Positions 1 through 8,269 of a stretch of 23,089 nt of DNA are shown piece by piece. Under the pieces are notes generated by a model. That model worked only from the letters and a program-made list of their open reading frames with translations. It searched no databases and had not been told where the DNA came from. Every line of letters starts with the position of its first letter. Position 1 is the stretch's first letter. A program made the position numbers and the translations under genes. Origin of the DNA: CAWBNS01 sp964445105 (lineage in GTDB: Bacteria > Chlamydiota > Chlamydiia > Chlamydiales > JAJFMA01); assembly GCA_964445105.1 (NCBI GenBank), contig CAYUJS010000029.1:1-23089 (forward strand), in the 5' to 3' direction.

Positions 1-78
1 CACATTTTGTTGTTCTTTGTACTCGCTAAGGATCTGTTCGTCTGTATATTCCTGCAAATTTAGTTGATTAGTCGCCAA
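1..78 (-). CDS. Possible 5' end of a gene running off the left edge
   Basis: Reading leftwards on the minus strand, a TTG at 76-78 opens a frame that stays open to the window edge (26 codons, hydrophilic and helix-prone, about MATNQLNLQEYTDEQILSEY at its start). A purine-rich AAAGGGCGG lies about 7 bases upstream and could serve as ribosome binding site. There is no ATG in this frame after the upstream stop. The acidic 'TDEQILSEYK' stretch vaguely recalls the start of sigma-70 family region 2, but 26 residues are too few to name a family. The start, and even the reality of the gene, are uncertain. Confidence 0.3.
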   Translation of the reverse strand, partial: MATNQLNLQEYTDEQILSEYKEQQNV

Positions 79-1067
79 GATAAACCGCCCTTTCTTACAG
101 ATGCCCTGCCTCTCAGATCCTGCGCTTTAATTTTTATCGACAGACACCTAAAATCTCGCAGGGCGTCAAGAACTCCGAAAGCATCTTGCAATACGCCTGA
201 GGCACTTATTATTGGTTCTTTTTAGCTCCCAGCCATTTTTTTAGCCTCCTGCTGCACCTTTGCAGGAAGGAAGATTCGAAGCAGCGGCCAAGACAAATGT
301 CAGCTTTTTGGTTACTCCAGAACAGGAACTGCTTGCCAGATAAAGCCTTGTCAGGCTCTCCTCCGGCGAATAATTGGTATTAGCAGCAGCAAAAAATGCG
401 CAAAGCAACTGTATACAGGCGCCACGATGTAGTAGAAAATCGGCTGCAGAGCCGACCAAAGATATCTTTTTTCCATCGATGCTGGCGCTTTTTAGATGTG
501 TAACGTGTCATATGCCCTCCTGGGTTTTTACAGGAAGATGAGAGGCGTTTGGCTTTTCGCGTAGATGGCTATATTAGACGCTTACTATTTAAGCTATGGT
601 CGAAGATATGACATCGAGCATTTTTTTCGTTTCGGAAAGCAAAGACTTGGGTTGGTTAACTCTCAAACGTGCGAGATACGCCGCGAGGAGTGCTGGCATT
701 GATAGGGCTCTTAGCTTACAACACACTCTGTCACGCAAGGCATCGGAAGCCTGCTCAAAAAGGCGATTCCAAAGCAATTGCTCCGATTCTAACCGGTACC
801 AAGCAAAAAAACTAAAGCGCAAGCAAAGTCGCGTAGGGTGCAGTACCGACGCGTGAGGCGATTTGTGCCGAGAAATTGCCCCCTACCTACGATGTTGGAA
901 ATCAAACGGTGGGCATGGCTAGTGATCCGGTTTTGCAAGTAGAACCGGTAAAATTAGTCTAAACTCCAGGGAGAATAATACGCTCAAAATCTTACGTTAT
1001 AAGTAAAAAATAAATCGTAAAATTCCGCTAGATTTATTAAAACTCAGCCTATTATTATGGAGGAGCC
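79..1067. other. About 1 kb without a convincing gene
   Basis: Both strands hold only short open frames that overlap each other in conflicting frames, mostly with TTG starts and no matching ribosome binding site. The best of them is a 41-codon ATG frame on the minus strand (351-476). It reads like a tiny one-helix membrane protein: aromatic and hydrophobic residues, then a run of arginines. It has no Shine-Dalgarno sequence. Weak hairpins occur at 245-270 (CCTCCTGC/GCAGGAAGG, one bulge) and near 930-951 (CCGGTT/AACCGG). No tRNA T-loop or rRNA-like sequence was seen. This is probably decayed coding sequence or intergenic spacer. Confidence 0.5.
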
Positions 1068-1070
1068 ATG
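1059..1070 (+). promoter_or_regulatory. Strong ribosome binding site with ATG, out of frame with the downstream ORF
   Basis: GGAGGAG at 1059-1065 is an excellent Shine-Dalgarno sequence just before ATG at 1068-1070. This ATG opens only a 10-codon frame ending in TAA at 1098-1100. The longer unknown ORF from 1085 lies in another frame. Inserting a single G in the GGG at 1083-1085 would fuse the two. So this is either the true start of a gene that has suffered a one-base deletion, a leader peptide, or a sequencing error. Confidence 0.5.
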
Positions 1071-1084
1071 TTTGATATAGCTGG

Positions 1085-1438
1085 GTGTTACTTACTCTAA
1101 CAAAAAAGGACCTTACTGTGCTCTACCCGGATTTTAAAATTCACTTTAACGCCGACCATATGTTTAAGAGAGTTGATCAAGGTATTCAACCAGCTCTCCA
1201 GAAGATAGCAGCGAAAATCGACGGCTACAGCTTCGAAGAAATCCGCGCGATTGCGTCGATTGCTTTAGATCGCTGCGGAGAAAGAGTACTACGCATGAGG
1301 GAAAGAGGCTGTACAACTGAAGAAACCGTAGAGGTTGTGGCTTACCAAGAAGTCATCGAACCAGCGGCAGCAGAGATAGCAGAGTATAACGATCCAAGCT
1401 ACGTACCAGTAAGCGTCGATCTCGTACCGGTCGTTTGA
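1085..1438 (+). CDS. Small hypothetical protein (117 aa), possibly a frameshifted gene
   Basis: The frame runs from a GTG at 1085 to TGA. The product has a basic N-terminal third and a helical middle with regular hydrophobic spacing. The C-terminal 45 residues are acidic, with many Glu, Val and Ala and a repeated 'VPV' near the end. Codon use and amino-acid composition look protein-like, and no family is recognised. The GTG has no own Shine-Dalgarno sequence. The strong GGAGGAG and ATG at 1059-1070 sit just upstream in a different frame. If one G was lost at 1083-1085, the original protein would begin MFDIAG and join this frame directly. The gene is isolated, next to a gene-poor region on the left and convergent with hisS on the right. 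Function is unknown; an intact gene is possible, but a damaged one is at least as likely. Confidence 0.45.
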   Translation: MLLTLTKKDLTVLYPDFKIHFNADHMFKRVDQGIQPALQKIAAKIDGYSFEEIRAIASIALDRCGERVLRMRERGCTTEETVEVVAYQEVIEPAAAEIAEYNDPSYVPVSVDLVPVV

Positions 1439-1647
1439 TTCAGAAGAATTCTCGCAGAGGGCCTAGGAATGTAGGTTTATGGAAAACGATCCTAAAGGCG
1501 AAAGTCATAAAAGCCCAACTGTACGTTGTGAATAAATCAAAGTGGCTTAGGGGAGCTGGATGTGCTACGGTCAATTATGTGCTACTGAAGCGCAAGAATC
1601 CAACGATCATAACACTGGCCGAAATTATGTACGCAGTGCAGCGCTAA
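1435..1647 (+). CDS. Doubtful small basic ORF (70 aa)
   Basis: A TTG overlapping the stop of the preceding small ORF opens a 70-codon frame. Its product is rich in Lys and Arg with a hydrophobic C-terminal half. Its last bases overlap the end of hisS (opposite strand) by 4 nt. There is no Shine-Dalgarno sequence, no recognisable family and no ATG start. It could be a chance frame or a remnant of the same decayed locus. An alternative 18-codon ATG frame begins at 1480. Confidence 0.15.
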   Translation: MIQKNSRRGPRNVGLWKTILKAKVIKAQLYVVNKSKWLRGAGCATVNYVLLKRKNPTIITLAEIMYAVQR

Positions 1648-2918
1648 CAATCGTTGAGTTTCACCAAGTTTTGTAAGAGAAGCTTTTGTGTTACGCCTGA
1701 GAGCATGTTTTTGACTTCTACGGATTCTGAAGCGAGCTCGTGCTCACCTATCACGGCGACAAAGCGCGCGCCGATCTGATGGGCGTGCGCCATGACTTTG
1801 CCGAGCTTGCGTCCGGTGTAATCCATTTGCGCGGCTACTCCTTGCTCGCGTAGTTGATGGAGTAGATCAAAGCAACGTAAGCGCGCTTGCTCTCCTAGTG
1901 CGATCAGAAGCAGCACAGGGCTTTGTATCGCTGGCATAGGTGCGCCTTGCAGTAACATCGTCTGAATCACCCGCTCTATTCCTGAGGCAAAGCCTACGGT
2001 AGGTGCGTCAGGGCCGCCCAGGCTCTTCAAAAGGCCATCAAAGCGGCCGCCACCACAGATGCTGTTCTGGGCGCCTAAGTTGCCGCAAACGATCTCAAAG
2101 ACGGTTTCATTGTAATAATCCAAACCACGCACCAGTGAGGTATCGATCTCGTACTTGATGTGAAGGCCGGTGAGCAGAGTTTTTACACGCTCAAAATACT
2201 CTTTACTTTCAGCGCTGAGAAAGTCCAAAATTGATGGTGCGTCTTTGCAGAGCTGCTTATCGGTGGAATTTTTGGAATCTAAAATGCGCAACGGGTTCTG
2301 TTCAAATCTCTTTTGACTCTCGTCCGAGAGTTGCGCGAAATGAGGTCTTAGGTAATCCTGCAGAGCGTTGCGAAAAGCTTCACGCGTGGCGCTGTCGCCG
2401 ATAGAATTTAGATAGACTGTTAGTTGCGTTAACCCCAATTTTCGGTAGATAGCACAAGCGAGGTCAATTAGCTCTACGTCTTGCTCTGGGGCTCTTACGC
2501 CGATCACTTCGACGCCAAATTGGTGGTGCTGGCGGTACCGGCCGGCTTGCGGCCTATCATATCGAAACATCGGCGCGATATAGTAGAGTTTATGCGTTGT
2601 ACTCAGATTATGCATCTGATTTTCAATGTAGGCGCGCATAACGGCGGCCGTGCCCTCAGGCCTGAGCGATAGCGAGCGACCGCCCTTATCAGTAAACGTA
2701 TACATCTCTTTCGACGCGATATCAGAGCTTTCCCCAACGCTGCGCAAAAATAGTTCAGTGCGCTCTAGTACGGGCGTACGGATTTCCTGAAACCCGTACA
2801 GCAAGGCCATCTCGCGAAAAATGCCCTCTACGTACTGCCACGTAGCGGACGCGCGCCACAAATCCTTGGGAGGTTGAGGAACGATATCAAAGACGCCTGG
2901 GGGGGAAGGATATGTCAT
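1644..2918 (-). CDS. hisS: Histidyl-tRNA synthetase
   Basis: This cytoplasmic class II aminoacyl-tRNA synthetase charges tRNA-His with histidine using ATP. The 424-residue product is the usual size for bacterial HisRS. Class II motif 2 is visible at about residues 112-140 (FRYDRPQAGRYRQHHQFG). The histidine-specific loop LVRGLDYY lies at 262-269, and motif 3 with GFASGIERV at 309-317. The last 90 residues form the anticodon-binding domain. The start is ATG 2916-2918: the TGA of the upstream FHA gene is only 7 nt away, and GAGG within that junction serves as ribosome binding site. An in-frame extension to 2990 would overlap the upstream gene and lacks family similarity. A C7 run (G7 at 2899-2905 on the plus strand) lies in codons 5-8. 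It is probably the last gene of the dxr-rseP-FHA-hisS cluster. Confidence 0.97.
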   Translation of the reverse strand: MTYPSPPGVFDIVPQPPKDLWRASATWQYVEGIFREMALLYGFQEIRTPVLERTELFLRSVGESSDIASKEMYTFTDKGGRSLSLRPEGTAAVMRAYIENQMHNLSTTHKLYYIAPMFRYDRPQAGRYRQHHQFGVEVIGVRAPEQDVELIDLACAIYRKLGLTQLTVYLNSIGDSATREAFRNALQDYLRPHFAQLSDESQKRFEQNPLRILDSKNSTDKQLCKDAPSILDFLSAESKEYFERVKTLLTGLHIKYEIDTSLVRGLDYYNETVFEIVCGNLGAQNSICGGGRFDGLLKSLGGPDAPTVGFASGIERVIQTMLLQGAPMPAIQSPVLLLIALGEQARLRCFDLLHQLREQGVAAQMDYTGRKLGKVMAHAHQIGARFVAVIGEHELASESVEVKNMLSGVTQKLLLQNLVKLNDC

Positions 2919-2925
2919 AGTGGCC

Positions 2926-5046
2926 TCAATTTCGTTCGACCAGCAGGTCGAACTCCTTAAGATAATAATCGCGCTGATACGGATCCTCAATGCCTATATT
3001 ATTGAGAATGCTTTGTACTACTACACGTTGGCGTGGCTGAAGATCTTCTTGTTGCAATGGGCTTGCCGCTGAGAATAACAGTAATTCAAGGCGCCGCAAT
3101 AATTGCGCTCTGAGCTTGTTGCTAAAGGCTGAGAAACGAGTCGAAGTGGCCGTACGGGCAGATTTTTCCCATAGAGCCACTTCGCGTGCCGTAGCCTGCA
3201 ATTGCCCTAATGTTTTGGCTTCTTGGATTTGGTCGGCAAACGTCTGGAATTGCTCCAGGATCGCATCCGCCATTTCTTGACTTACGACGCCCTCTTCGTT
3301 TGTTCTACTCCCTCCCTGTAAATTGGGGAAAGCAAGGGTTACTAGTTTCTCCGCCGGATAGCCTTGAAGGGCCAGATCGCGATCGTGGTAGCCCTGAATG
3401 AAAGAGGTGAGTTTGTCGTAAAAATCTGTCTGAGGTGTAGACGTATGTGTGTCTAGCCATTGCTTAATTTGCTTGCTCAGCGGCTTGAGCGTGTGTTTGC
3501 GCTGAGCCAAACGCTCAAGCTCCTGCTGATCCACCGGAGTGCTTTCCTGTTCTTGGAGATCAGCGTGAGAGAGGTCTTCTAACGGTTCGGTGAGAATTTC
3601 GGCAGTGTTTGAACCGGCCCCAATATATGCTACAAGAAATGTCTCCTTTGGAAAGCGCTCCTTCAATGTATTGAATGCGCTATTTGCTATTTTTTTATCC
3701 TCTTTTGCGTAGAGCACTAGGTCCGGAAATTTCCGCCAAGAGCGTAGCAGCTCTTCCAATATTCGTTGCTCTTTTCCTTCTTGACTGTCGGCCAATGCTT
3801 GCATTAACGGCTGCGCGAATAAGTAGTATCTGGGTGCATTGTAAACCAGGCTGGTGGCGGTCGAGCGCGTCTGACTGAGGCTTGCCGGCGGATTAAATTC
3901 TGTGTGGCCCGTTTCTTGTGCTAGGGTAGCTAAGCGCACCAATTTAGCTTCGCTGATAAGCTTAAAGATAGCAGCTGCATTATCCCCGTCTAAGGGACTG
4001 GGGTTAGCTAGTAGACGATTTAGCTCTTTGAGTTCCGTGGTGTGGCGCAGCTCCATGGACTGTGAATCAATGACGATTGTCGCGCGTGGTAAAAGCCACT
4101 GCAGAAGGGTCGGATTGGGCTGTGCAATCAACAAAAAACGAGATAAGTCAGGCGTCCAATAGACTCTGAGCAGATAGTCTGTATTTGTAAAATTGCTCTG
4201 TCTATCCACTGATGCGTAGGAACGAGTTCCTTCCGGCAGAAACTTAGCCAGCATATTATTAATGAAGTCGCCGTCAGACCAATTTTGATGCGCAGGTTTA
4301 ATCTGGTGCTGGTGCGCGTAGGTAAAGGCCATCGAGATGTCGGCTACGCCTTCGGCCGTGATAAATTCTTGGGCGTCGCTCTGTTCACTGAAGGTAAAGT
4401 ACAATCCTGAGCCTAATGTCGCAATGATCGCTAGCAGGACCGCTACATAGGCAATGACCGAGCCCCAAATCGAGGTTTGGCTGCGATACGGATCCTCCCG
4501 CTGCTGTTCGTACTCCTCTGCGGCCTCTTTGTGCGGCCTCCAGCGCGCAGGTTGCCGCTCTTGCTCGTGAGTAAAAGACATGTTTTGATGAATAATAACT
4601 GATGACGGCTCTTGGCCTTCCTCATCGTCCTCATGTTCTAAGTCCTCAACCTGTGCGATGAGCGACTTTAGATCATCGTCTTCTTCGAAAGAGGCGAGAG
4701 TAGCGCTTTTGGTTTCCGGATCAAAGCTATCTGGCAAATTTTTTCCAGTCTCTGTTGTACCGCTGTATAAAATTTCGATCTGCCCGACCTCTAACTGGTC
4801 GCCACCTACTAGCTTTTTACGCCCGAAAGGACGGCCATTCAACGTGGTAAAAGGGTCGTTCGCTTCATTGATTGCATAGATTTCACCGTTTTGCTCCACA
4901 AATTTTAAGTGCTCACGATCTAGCTCAGATGAGTTTAGAGGCAAGCCTTCGAGATCTGGCGAATCCAAGCCAATCGTAACGGTTGATTGCGAGAAAGACC
5001 TTTCCACGGTCTGGCCATCAAACTTAAAAATGAGACGAATCATCAT
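2926..5046 (-). CDS. FHA-domain single-pass membrane protein, SctD/CdsD-like
   Basis: The 706-residue product has four parts. Residues 3-95 form a forkhead-associated fold: a beta-rich segment with LDREHLKF, then TLNG, then GGDQLEVG, which match FHA signature positions. An acidic, low-complexity linker follows (about 110-190). One transmembrane helix lies at about 193-219. A large C-terminal domain of about 480 residues is presumably periplasmic. FHA - linker - one helix - extracytoplasmic ring domains is the layout of SctD/YscD inner-membrane ring proteins of type III secretion. Chlamydial CdsD also carries FHA domains. No other type III gene is nearby, so the assignment rests on architecture alone; an FHA-based envelope signalling protein is the alternative. 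I chose ATG 5044-5046 (ATG ATG tandem, AGG about 8 nt upstream). A TTG at 5076 would overlap rseP. It lies between rseP (19 nt) and hisS (7 nt), so is probably co-transcribed. Confidence 0.75.
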   Translation of the reverse strand: MMIRLIFKFDGQTVERSFSQSTVTIGLDSPDLEGLPLNSSELDREHLKFVEQNGEIYAINEANDPFTTLNGRPFGRKKLVGGDQLEVGQIEILYSGTTETGKNLPDSFDPETKSATLASFEEDDDLKSLIAQVEDLEHEDDEEGQEPSSVIIHQNMSFTHEQERQPARWRPHKEAAEEYEQQREDPYRSQTSIWGSVIAYVAVLLAIIATLGSGLYFTFSEQSDAQEFITAEGVADISMAFTYAHQHQIKPAHQNWSDGDFINNMLAKFLPEGTRSYASVDRQSNFTNTDYLLRVYWTPDLSRFLLIAQPNPTLLQWLLPRATIVIDSQSMELRHTTELKELNRLLANPSPLDGDNAAAIFKLISEAKLVRLATLAQETGHTEFNPPASLSQTRSTATSLVYNAPRYYLFAQPLMQALADSQEGKEQRILEELLRSWRKFPDLVLYAKEDKKIANSAFNTLKERFPKETFLVAYIGAGSNTAEILTEPLEDLSHADLQEQESTPVDQQELERLAQRKHTLKPLSKQIKQWLDTHTSTPQTDFYDKLTSFIQGYHDRDLALQGYPAEKLVTLAFPNLQGGSRTNEEGVVSQEMADAILEQFQTFADQIQEAKTLGQLQATAREVALWEKSARTATSTRFSAFSNKLRAQLLRRLELLLFSAASPLQQEDLQPRQRVVVQSILNNIGIEDPYQRDYYLKEFDLLVERN

Positions 5047-5065
5047 CACTAACCTGAGTTCAGAA

Positions 5066-7051
5066 CTACTGCGCAAACTTAGATAATACGCGCATGAGGT
5101 CGTTGTAAGTCAAAAAGACAAATAACACGATCAGCGCCAATGCGAAAGGAACAACCAATCGCTCCATCGTTTTTGGCTTTAGTCGACGGTTGGTCACCAT
5201 TTCTAGAAAAGAGAGCGCAATAGTGCCCCCATCTAGAACAGGGATAGGCAAAAGATTAATGAGCCCTAAGTTAAGGCTAATAGCGCCTATCCAGAATAGC
5301 CCCTCTTTTACGCTGACCGCCCAATTTTCCTGCACAATTTGCAGTAAGCCGATCGGGCCGGCTACCCACTTCAAACTAAGTGTACCGGTTACCAATGCGC
5401 CTAAGGTGCGCCATATCTCTCCGGCTACTTCCCTGAACAATGCGACCGGGGATGGGTTATATATTACGCGTCGGTCGCGTAGATAGGGGGGGGTTATGCT
5501 GAGCTGCTGTTCGCTTTCGTCCAAGAGCTGCTGCGCATGTGCGCGCTGCTCGGGGTTGTCAATGGCATCTATTAGTTTTCGCCTGTCGGCTAGCTCGCTC
5601 GCGTACTTTGCTCTGTCAGCAGGTGAAACGGCAAACGCCGGTAGCATTTTTGGAATAACGGGGTTGAGCAGAAATAGCTTCCCCTCGCTGTTGGTCTGGC
5701 GATTAGTACCTATGCTGCTGACGATCCTATAGAGCTGATTTACGTTGATTTCTTGAGAAAAAGAGTCATTTGCTTGCTGAGGTGTGACGGCGTTGACAAA
5801 AGCGTCTGGCTCACGCGCGACAATCAAGAGCACGTGTGGGCTCTGCAAGTGGGTAAGAGCCTCATGGGCCTTTTTCACTATCAGGCCATCTACTGCTAAA
5901 ATTTTGTCACCTGGCATCAGGGGTTCATCTACTATAGAGGAAAGGTACGCTGGGAACACCTGCTCTTCCATGTCTTTGTCAATAAAAGAGATACGGTTCT
6001 CAATCACATTTTCGACGGTCATATTGTATGGTAGGGTGAACAACTTAAGCACTTTTGTTTGCTGTAAACCAGCCTCAAATTGCCAATCAACCAGCTCTTC
6101 TCGAACGGACGGATCTAGGCGGAGTTCTTGTACCAGAACCCTTGGTGCACGCCTCTGGATGATCTTATCGCCCCTTTGAACGGTCAACAAAGCTCGACCA
6201 TCGTTGATTAGGTGGGTTAGCTGCTGTTGACCGAATAATAATTCTCCGTTGGCCCAAATCAGACGGTCACCTGGCTGAATTCCGCTTGTGAGAAGGGGTG
6301 AGCCCTCTGCTAATCCCTTTAGCTCGGCTGCGCTGCGCGGTTGGTAGATCAGGTAGCTGGCGGAATCTAAAATACCCACCGTGCGCACATCTTTGTCTAG
6401 CGCTCGCGGATGCGGGTAGGCCGATACAGTGTACTCGTAGGGGCTTTTTTGGCCGCTCTGATAGTCTATTTTAAGGCCTTTTACTCGCAGGGGATCTGTC
6501 GCTGTCATCGGAGCATAGAGGTGATCTTTCAGCCCAATATAGGCGCTCTCGTCGTAGGAAGTGATTTCGTCGCCGGGGCGCAAGCCATCTCGAAATAGCT
6601 CAGAGCGGGTGTCTACCCAGCCAATCTTTGGCGTAAATTCGCGAAACGCTTTTTCTCGTCCGCCCCATAGCCACAAAATGCTGAAAACAGCTAATGCAAG
6701 TAGTAGGTTTGCAACAGGCCCAGCGGCAGCGACTTTCACACGATCCCAAGGAGGGCGGGCGTAAAAAGTATCTGGCGCAGGGTTTAGCCAGCCAGCCTCC
6801 GTTTCGTCAGCGTTGTCCTGGCCAGCTATTTTCACATAACCGCCAAAGGGCAACCAATTGAGCCTCCACTCCACGCCATCGCTAATCCAGCGGCAGATTG
6901 ATTGGCCGAACCCTATTCCAAAGGTTTCCACGCGCATTCCTACGCGTCTAGCCATCCAGTAGTGGCCGAGTTCATGCACAAAAATGAGGGTGCCCAACAC
7001 CAGAAGGGCCAATAGGAAATACACCACACTACCTAACATTGTAAGATCCAT
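5066..7051 (-). CDS. rseP: RseP-type site-2 intramembrane zinc metalloprotease with three PDZ-like modules
   Basis: This inner-membrane S2P protease cuts transmembrane segments of membrane-bound regulators or signal-peptide remnants. HELGH at residues 26-30 in the first helix is the zinc site. The second catalytic segment, with LLPIPVLDGG and LDG at 606-608, is near the C-terminus. Further helices lie around 108-130 and 630-655. At 661 residues it is about 200 longer than E. coli RseP, in line with the long chlamydial homologues. The extra length sits in the periplasmic part, where three PDZ-like PGD loops occur (159-161, 260-262, 380-382) instead of the usual two. A C8 run (G8 at 5486-5493 on the plus strand) lies in the coding sequence. 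It follows dxr by 9 nt. The start is ATG 7049-7051; an in-frame ATG four codons later is also possible. Confidence 0.95.
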   Translation of the reverse strand: MDLTMLGSVVYFLLALLVLGTLIFVHELGHYWMARRVGMRVETFGIGFGQSICRWISDGVEWRLNWLPFGGYVKIAGQDNADETEAGWLNPAPDTFYARPPWDRVKVAAAGPVANLLLALAVFSILWLWGGREKAFREFTPKIGWVDTRSELFRDGLRPGDEITSYDESAYIGLKDHLYAPMTATDPLRVKGLKIDYQSGQKSPYEYTVSAYPHPRALDKDVRTVGILDSASYLIYQPRSAAELKGLAEGSPLLTSGIQPGDRLIWANGELLFGQQQLTHLINDGRALLTVQRGDKIIQRRAPRVLVQELRLDPSVREELVDWQFEAGLQQTKVLKLFTLPYNMTVENVIENRISFIDKDMEEQVFPAYLSSIVDEPLMPGDKILAVDGLIVKKAHEALTHLQSPHVLLIVAREPDAFVNAVTPQQANDSFSQEINVNQLYRIVSSIGTNRQTNSEGKLFLLNPVIPKMLPAFAVSPADRAKYASELADRRKLIDAIDNPEQRAHAQQLLDESEQQLSITPPYLRDRRVIYNPSPVALFREVAGEIWRTLGALVTGTLSLKWVAGPIGLLQIVQENWAVSVKEGLFWIGAISLNLGLINLLPIPVLDGGTIALSFLEMVTNRRLKPKTMERLVVPFALALIVLFVFLTYNDLMRVLSKFAQ

Positions 7052-7060
7052 TTCTATACA

Positions 7061-8197
7061 TCATAAATTTGCCGCTTCGTAGCGCGCTTCCCGATCAACA
7101 GCTAAAATAACCTCTAGAGATGGGCTTCGAACTGACTTGTGCTTACCCATCAGCTTCTCTAGCCCTGCGGCTATTCCCTTCCAACTCAGCTCCCGGTCAA
7201 TGAACCGTTGCACTAGAATCTCATTTGCTGCATTCAGGTATGCGGGCATAGTACCACCGATCTGTCCAGCTGCATATGCTAAATTCAAGCAGGGAAATTT
7301 TTCGCGATCAGGTTGCAAGAACTGTAACACACTATGCTTTGTAAAATCAAAAGGTGTGATTAAGCCGCTTGTCCGCGCGGGGTAAGTCAGCGCGTACTGG
7401 ATGGGCGCACGCATATCTGGCGCTCCCATTTGAGCTAGCATGGAGCCGTCTACGAACTCAACCATGCTATGAATCAGGCTTTGCGGGTGGATGATTACTT
7501 CAATCTGCTGGTAGGGGATGCCAAACAGCCAATGCGCTTCGATCGCTTCTAGTCCTTTGTTCAATAAGTTAGAGCAATCAATTGTGATTTTGGGGCCCAT
7601 GGACCAATTAGGATGCTTGAGTGCTTGCTCAGGGGTGATATGATCTAAAGCTTTGGTATTTAGGTCGCGAAATGGCCCTCCGGATGCTGTCAAAATCAGC
7701 CGTTGTATGGCTTTTGTCTCTTGTCCGTTTAGACACTGAAAAAGCGCACTATGTTCGCTATCGATGGGCAGTAGCTTAACCTGGTGTCTCTGTACGAGCC
7801 CCATCACCAGTTCGCCTGCAGAGACTAGTACCTCTTTATTGGCTAGGGCCACATCTTTGCCTGCCTGGATAGCCGCAATCGTGGGCAAAATACCAGCGGT
7901 GCCTACCATTGCCGAAACAACAAGGTCAGCATCGGTGCATGCAGCTACCTCTTCCATCCCTTCCATACCGCCCAACACGCGTATATGGGGCAGCCGTTTT
8001 TGTAATTCTTGCGCTTTTTGCTCTTCGAAAACCGCGATCAGCTTCGGCTTAAATTCGCGGGCTTGCTGCTCCAGTAGGTCGATATTTGCCCTAGCACCCA
8101 AAGCGACCACTTCCATGCCGATGTGCCTGGCCACCTGTAGAGTGTTCGTTCCTACTGAGCCCGTGCTGCCAAGAATCGCTAGTTTTCGTTTTTTCAT
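7061..8197 (-). CDS. dxr: 1-deoxy-D-xylulose 5-phosphate reductoisomerase
   Basis: It converts DXP to 2-C-methyl-D-erythritol 4-phosphate with NADPH, the committed step of the MEP isoprenoid pathway in the cytoplasm. The N-terminal Rossmann motif is ILGSTGSVG (residues 8-16). The metal-binding acids are D146 and E148 in LLPIDSEHS, and E217 in NKGLEAIEAHW. The active-site loop ASGGPFRD is at 171-178. The segment before NKGLE reads IDCSNLL where many bacteria have IDSATMM; it is a family-variable region. The length of 378 is slightly short but complete. The start is ATG 8195-8197; a TTG three codons upstream is less likely. It is the first gene of the dxr-rseP cluster, the same adjacency as in Chlamydia. 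No strong promoter was seen in the 63-nt gap upstream. Confidence 0.96.
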   Translation of the reverse strand: MKKRKLAILGSTGSVGTNTLQVARHIGMEVVALGARANIDLLEQQAREFKPKLIAVFEEQKAQELQKRLPHIRVLGGMEGMEEVAACTDADLVVSAMVGTAGILPTIAAIQAGKDVALANKEVLVSAGELVMGLVQRHQVKLLPIDSEHSALFQCLNGQETKAIQRLILTASGGPFRDLNTKALDHITPEQALKHPNWSMGPKITIDCSNLLNKGLEAIEAHWLFGIPYQQIEVIIHPQSLIHSMVEFVDGSMLAQMGAPDMRAPIQYALTYPARTSGLITPFDFTKHSVLQFLQPDREKFPCLNLAYAAGQIGGTMPAYLNAANEILVQRFIDRELSWKGIAAGLEKLMGKHKSVRSPSLEVILAVDREARYEAANL

Positions 8198-8269
8198 AAG
8201 CTTCAAATAGTAGCAGATTGGGCTAATAAGGATGAAGGAGGAAGGTTGAGCAAACAGCAGGGCAGTTGC

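Noticed and set aside
245..270. Hairpin CCTCCTGC/GCAGGAAGG as a terminator
   Set aside because: It has a bulge and is not followed by a T-run on either strand in the right position.
241..459. 72-codon minus-strand frame
   Set aside because: TTG start, no ribosome binding site, overlapped by other frames, composition not convincing.
589..856. Two overlapping open frames on opposite strands (77 and 86 codons)
   Set aside because: Neither has a ribosome binding site or a recognisable family, and they shadow each other. The minus-strand one is leucine-rich and protein-like but starts at TTG, and no homologue could be named.
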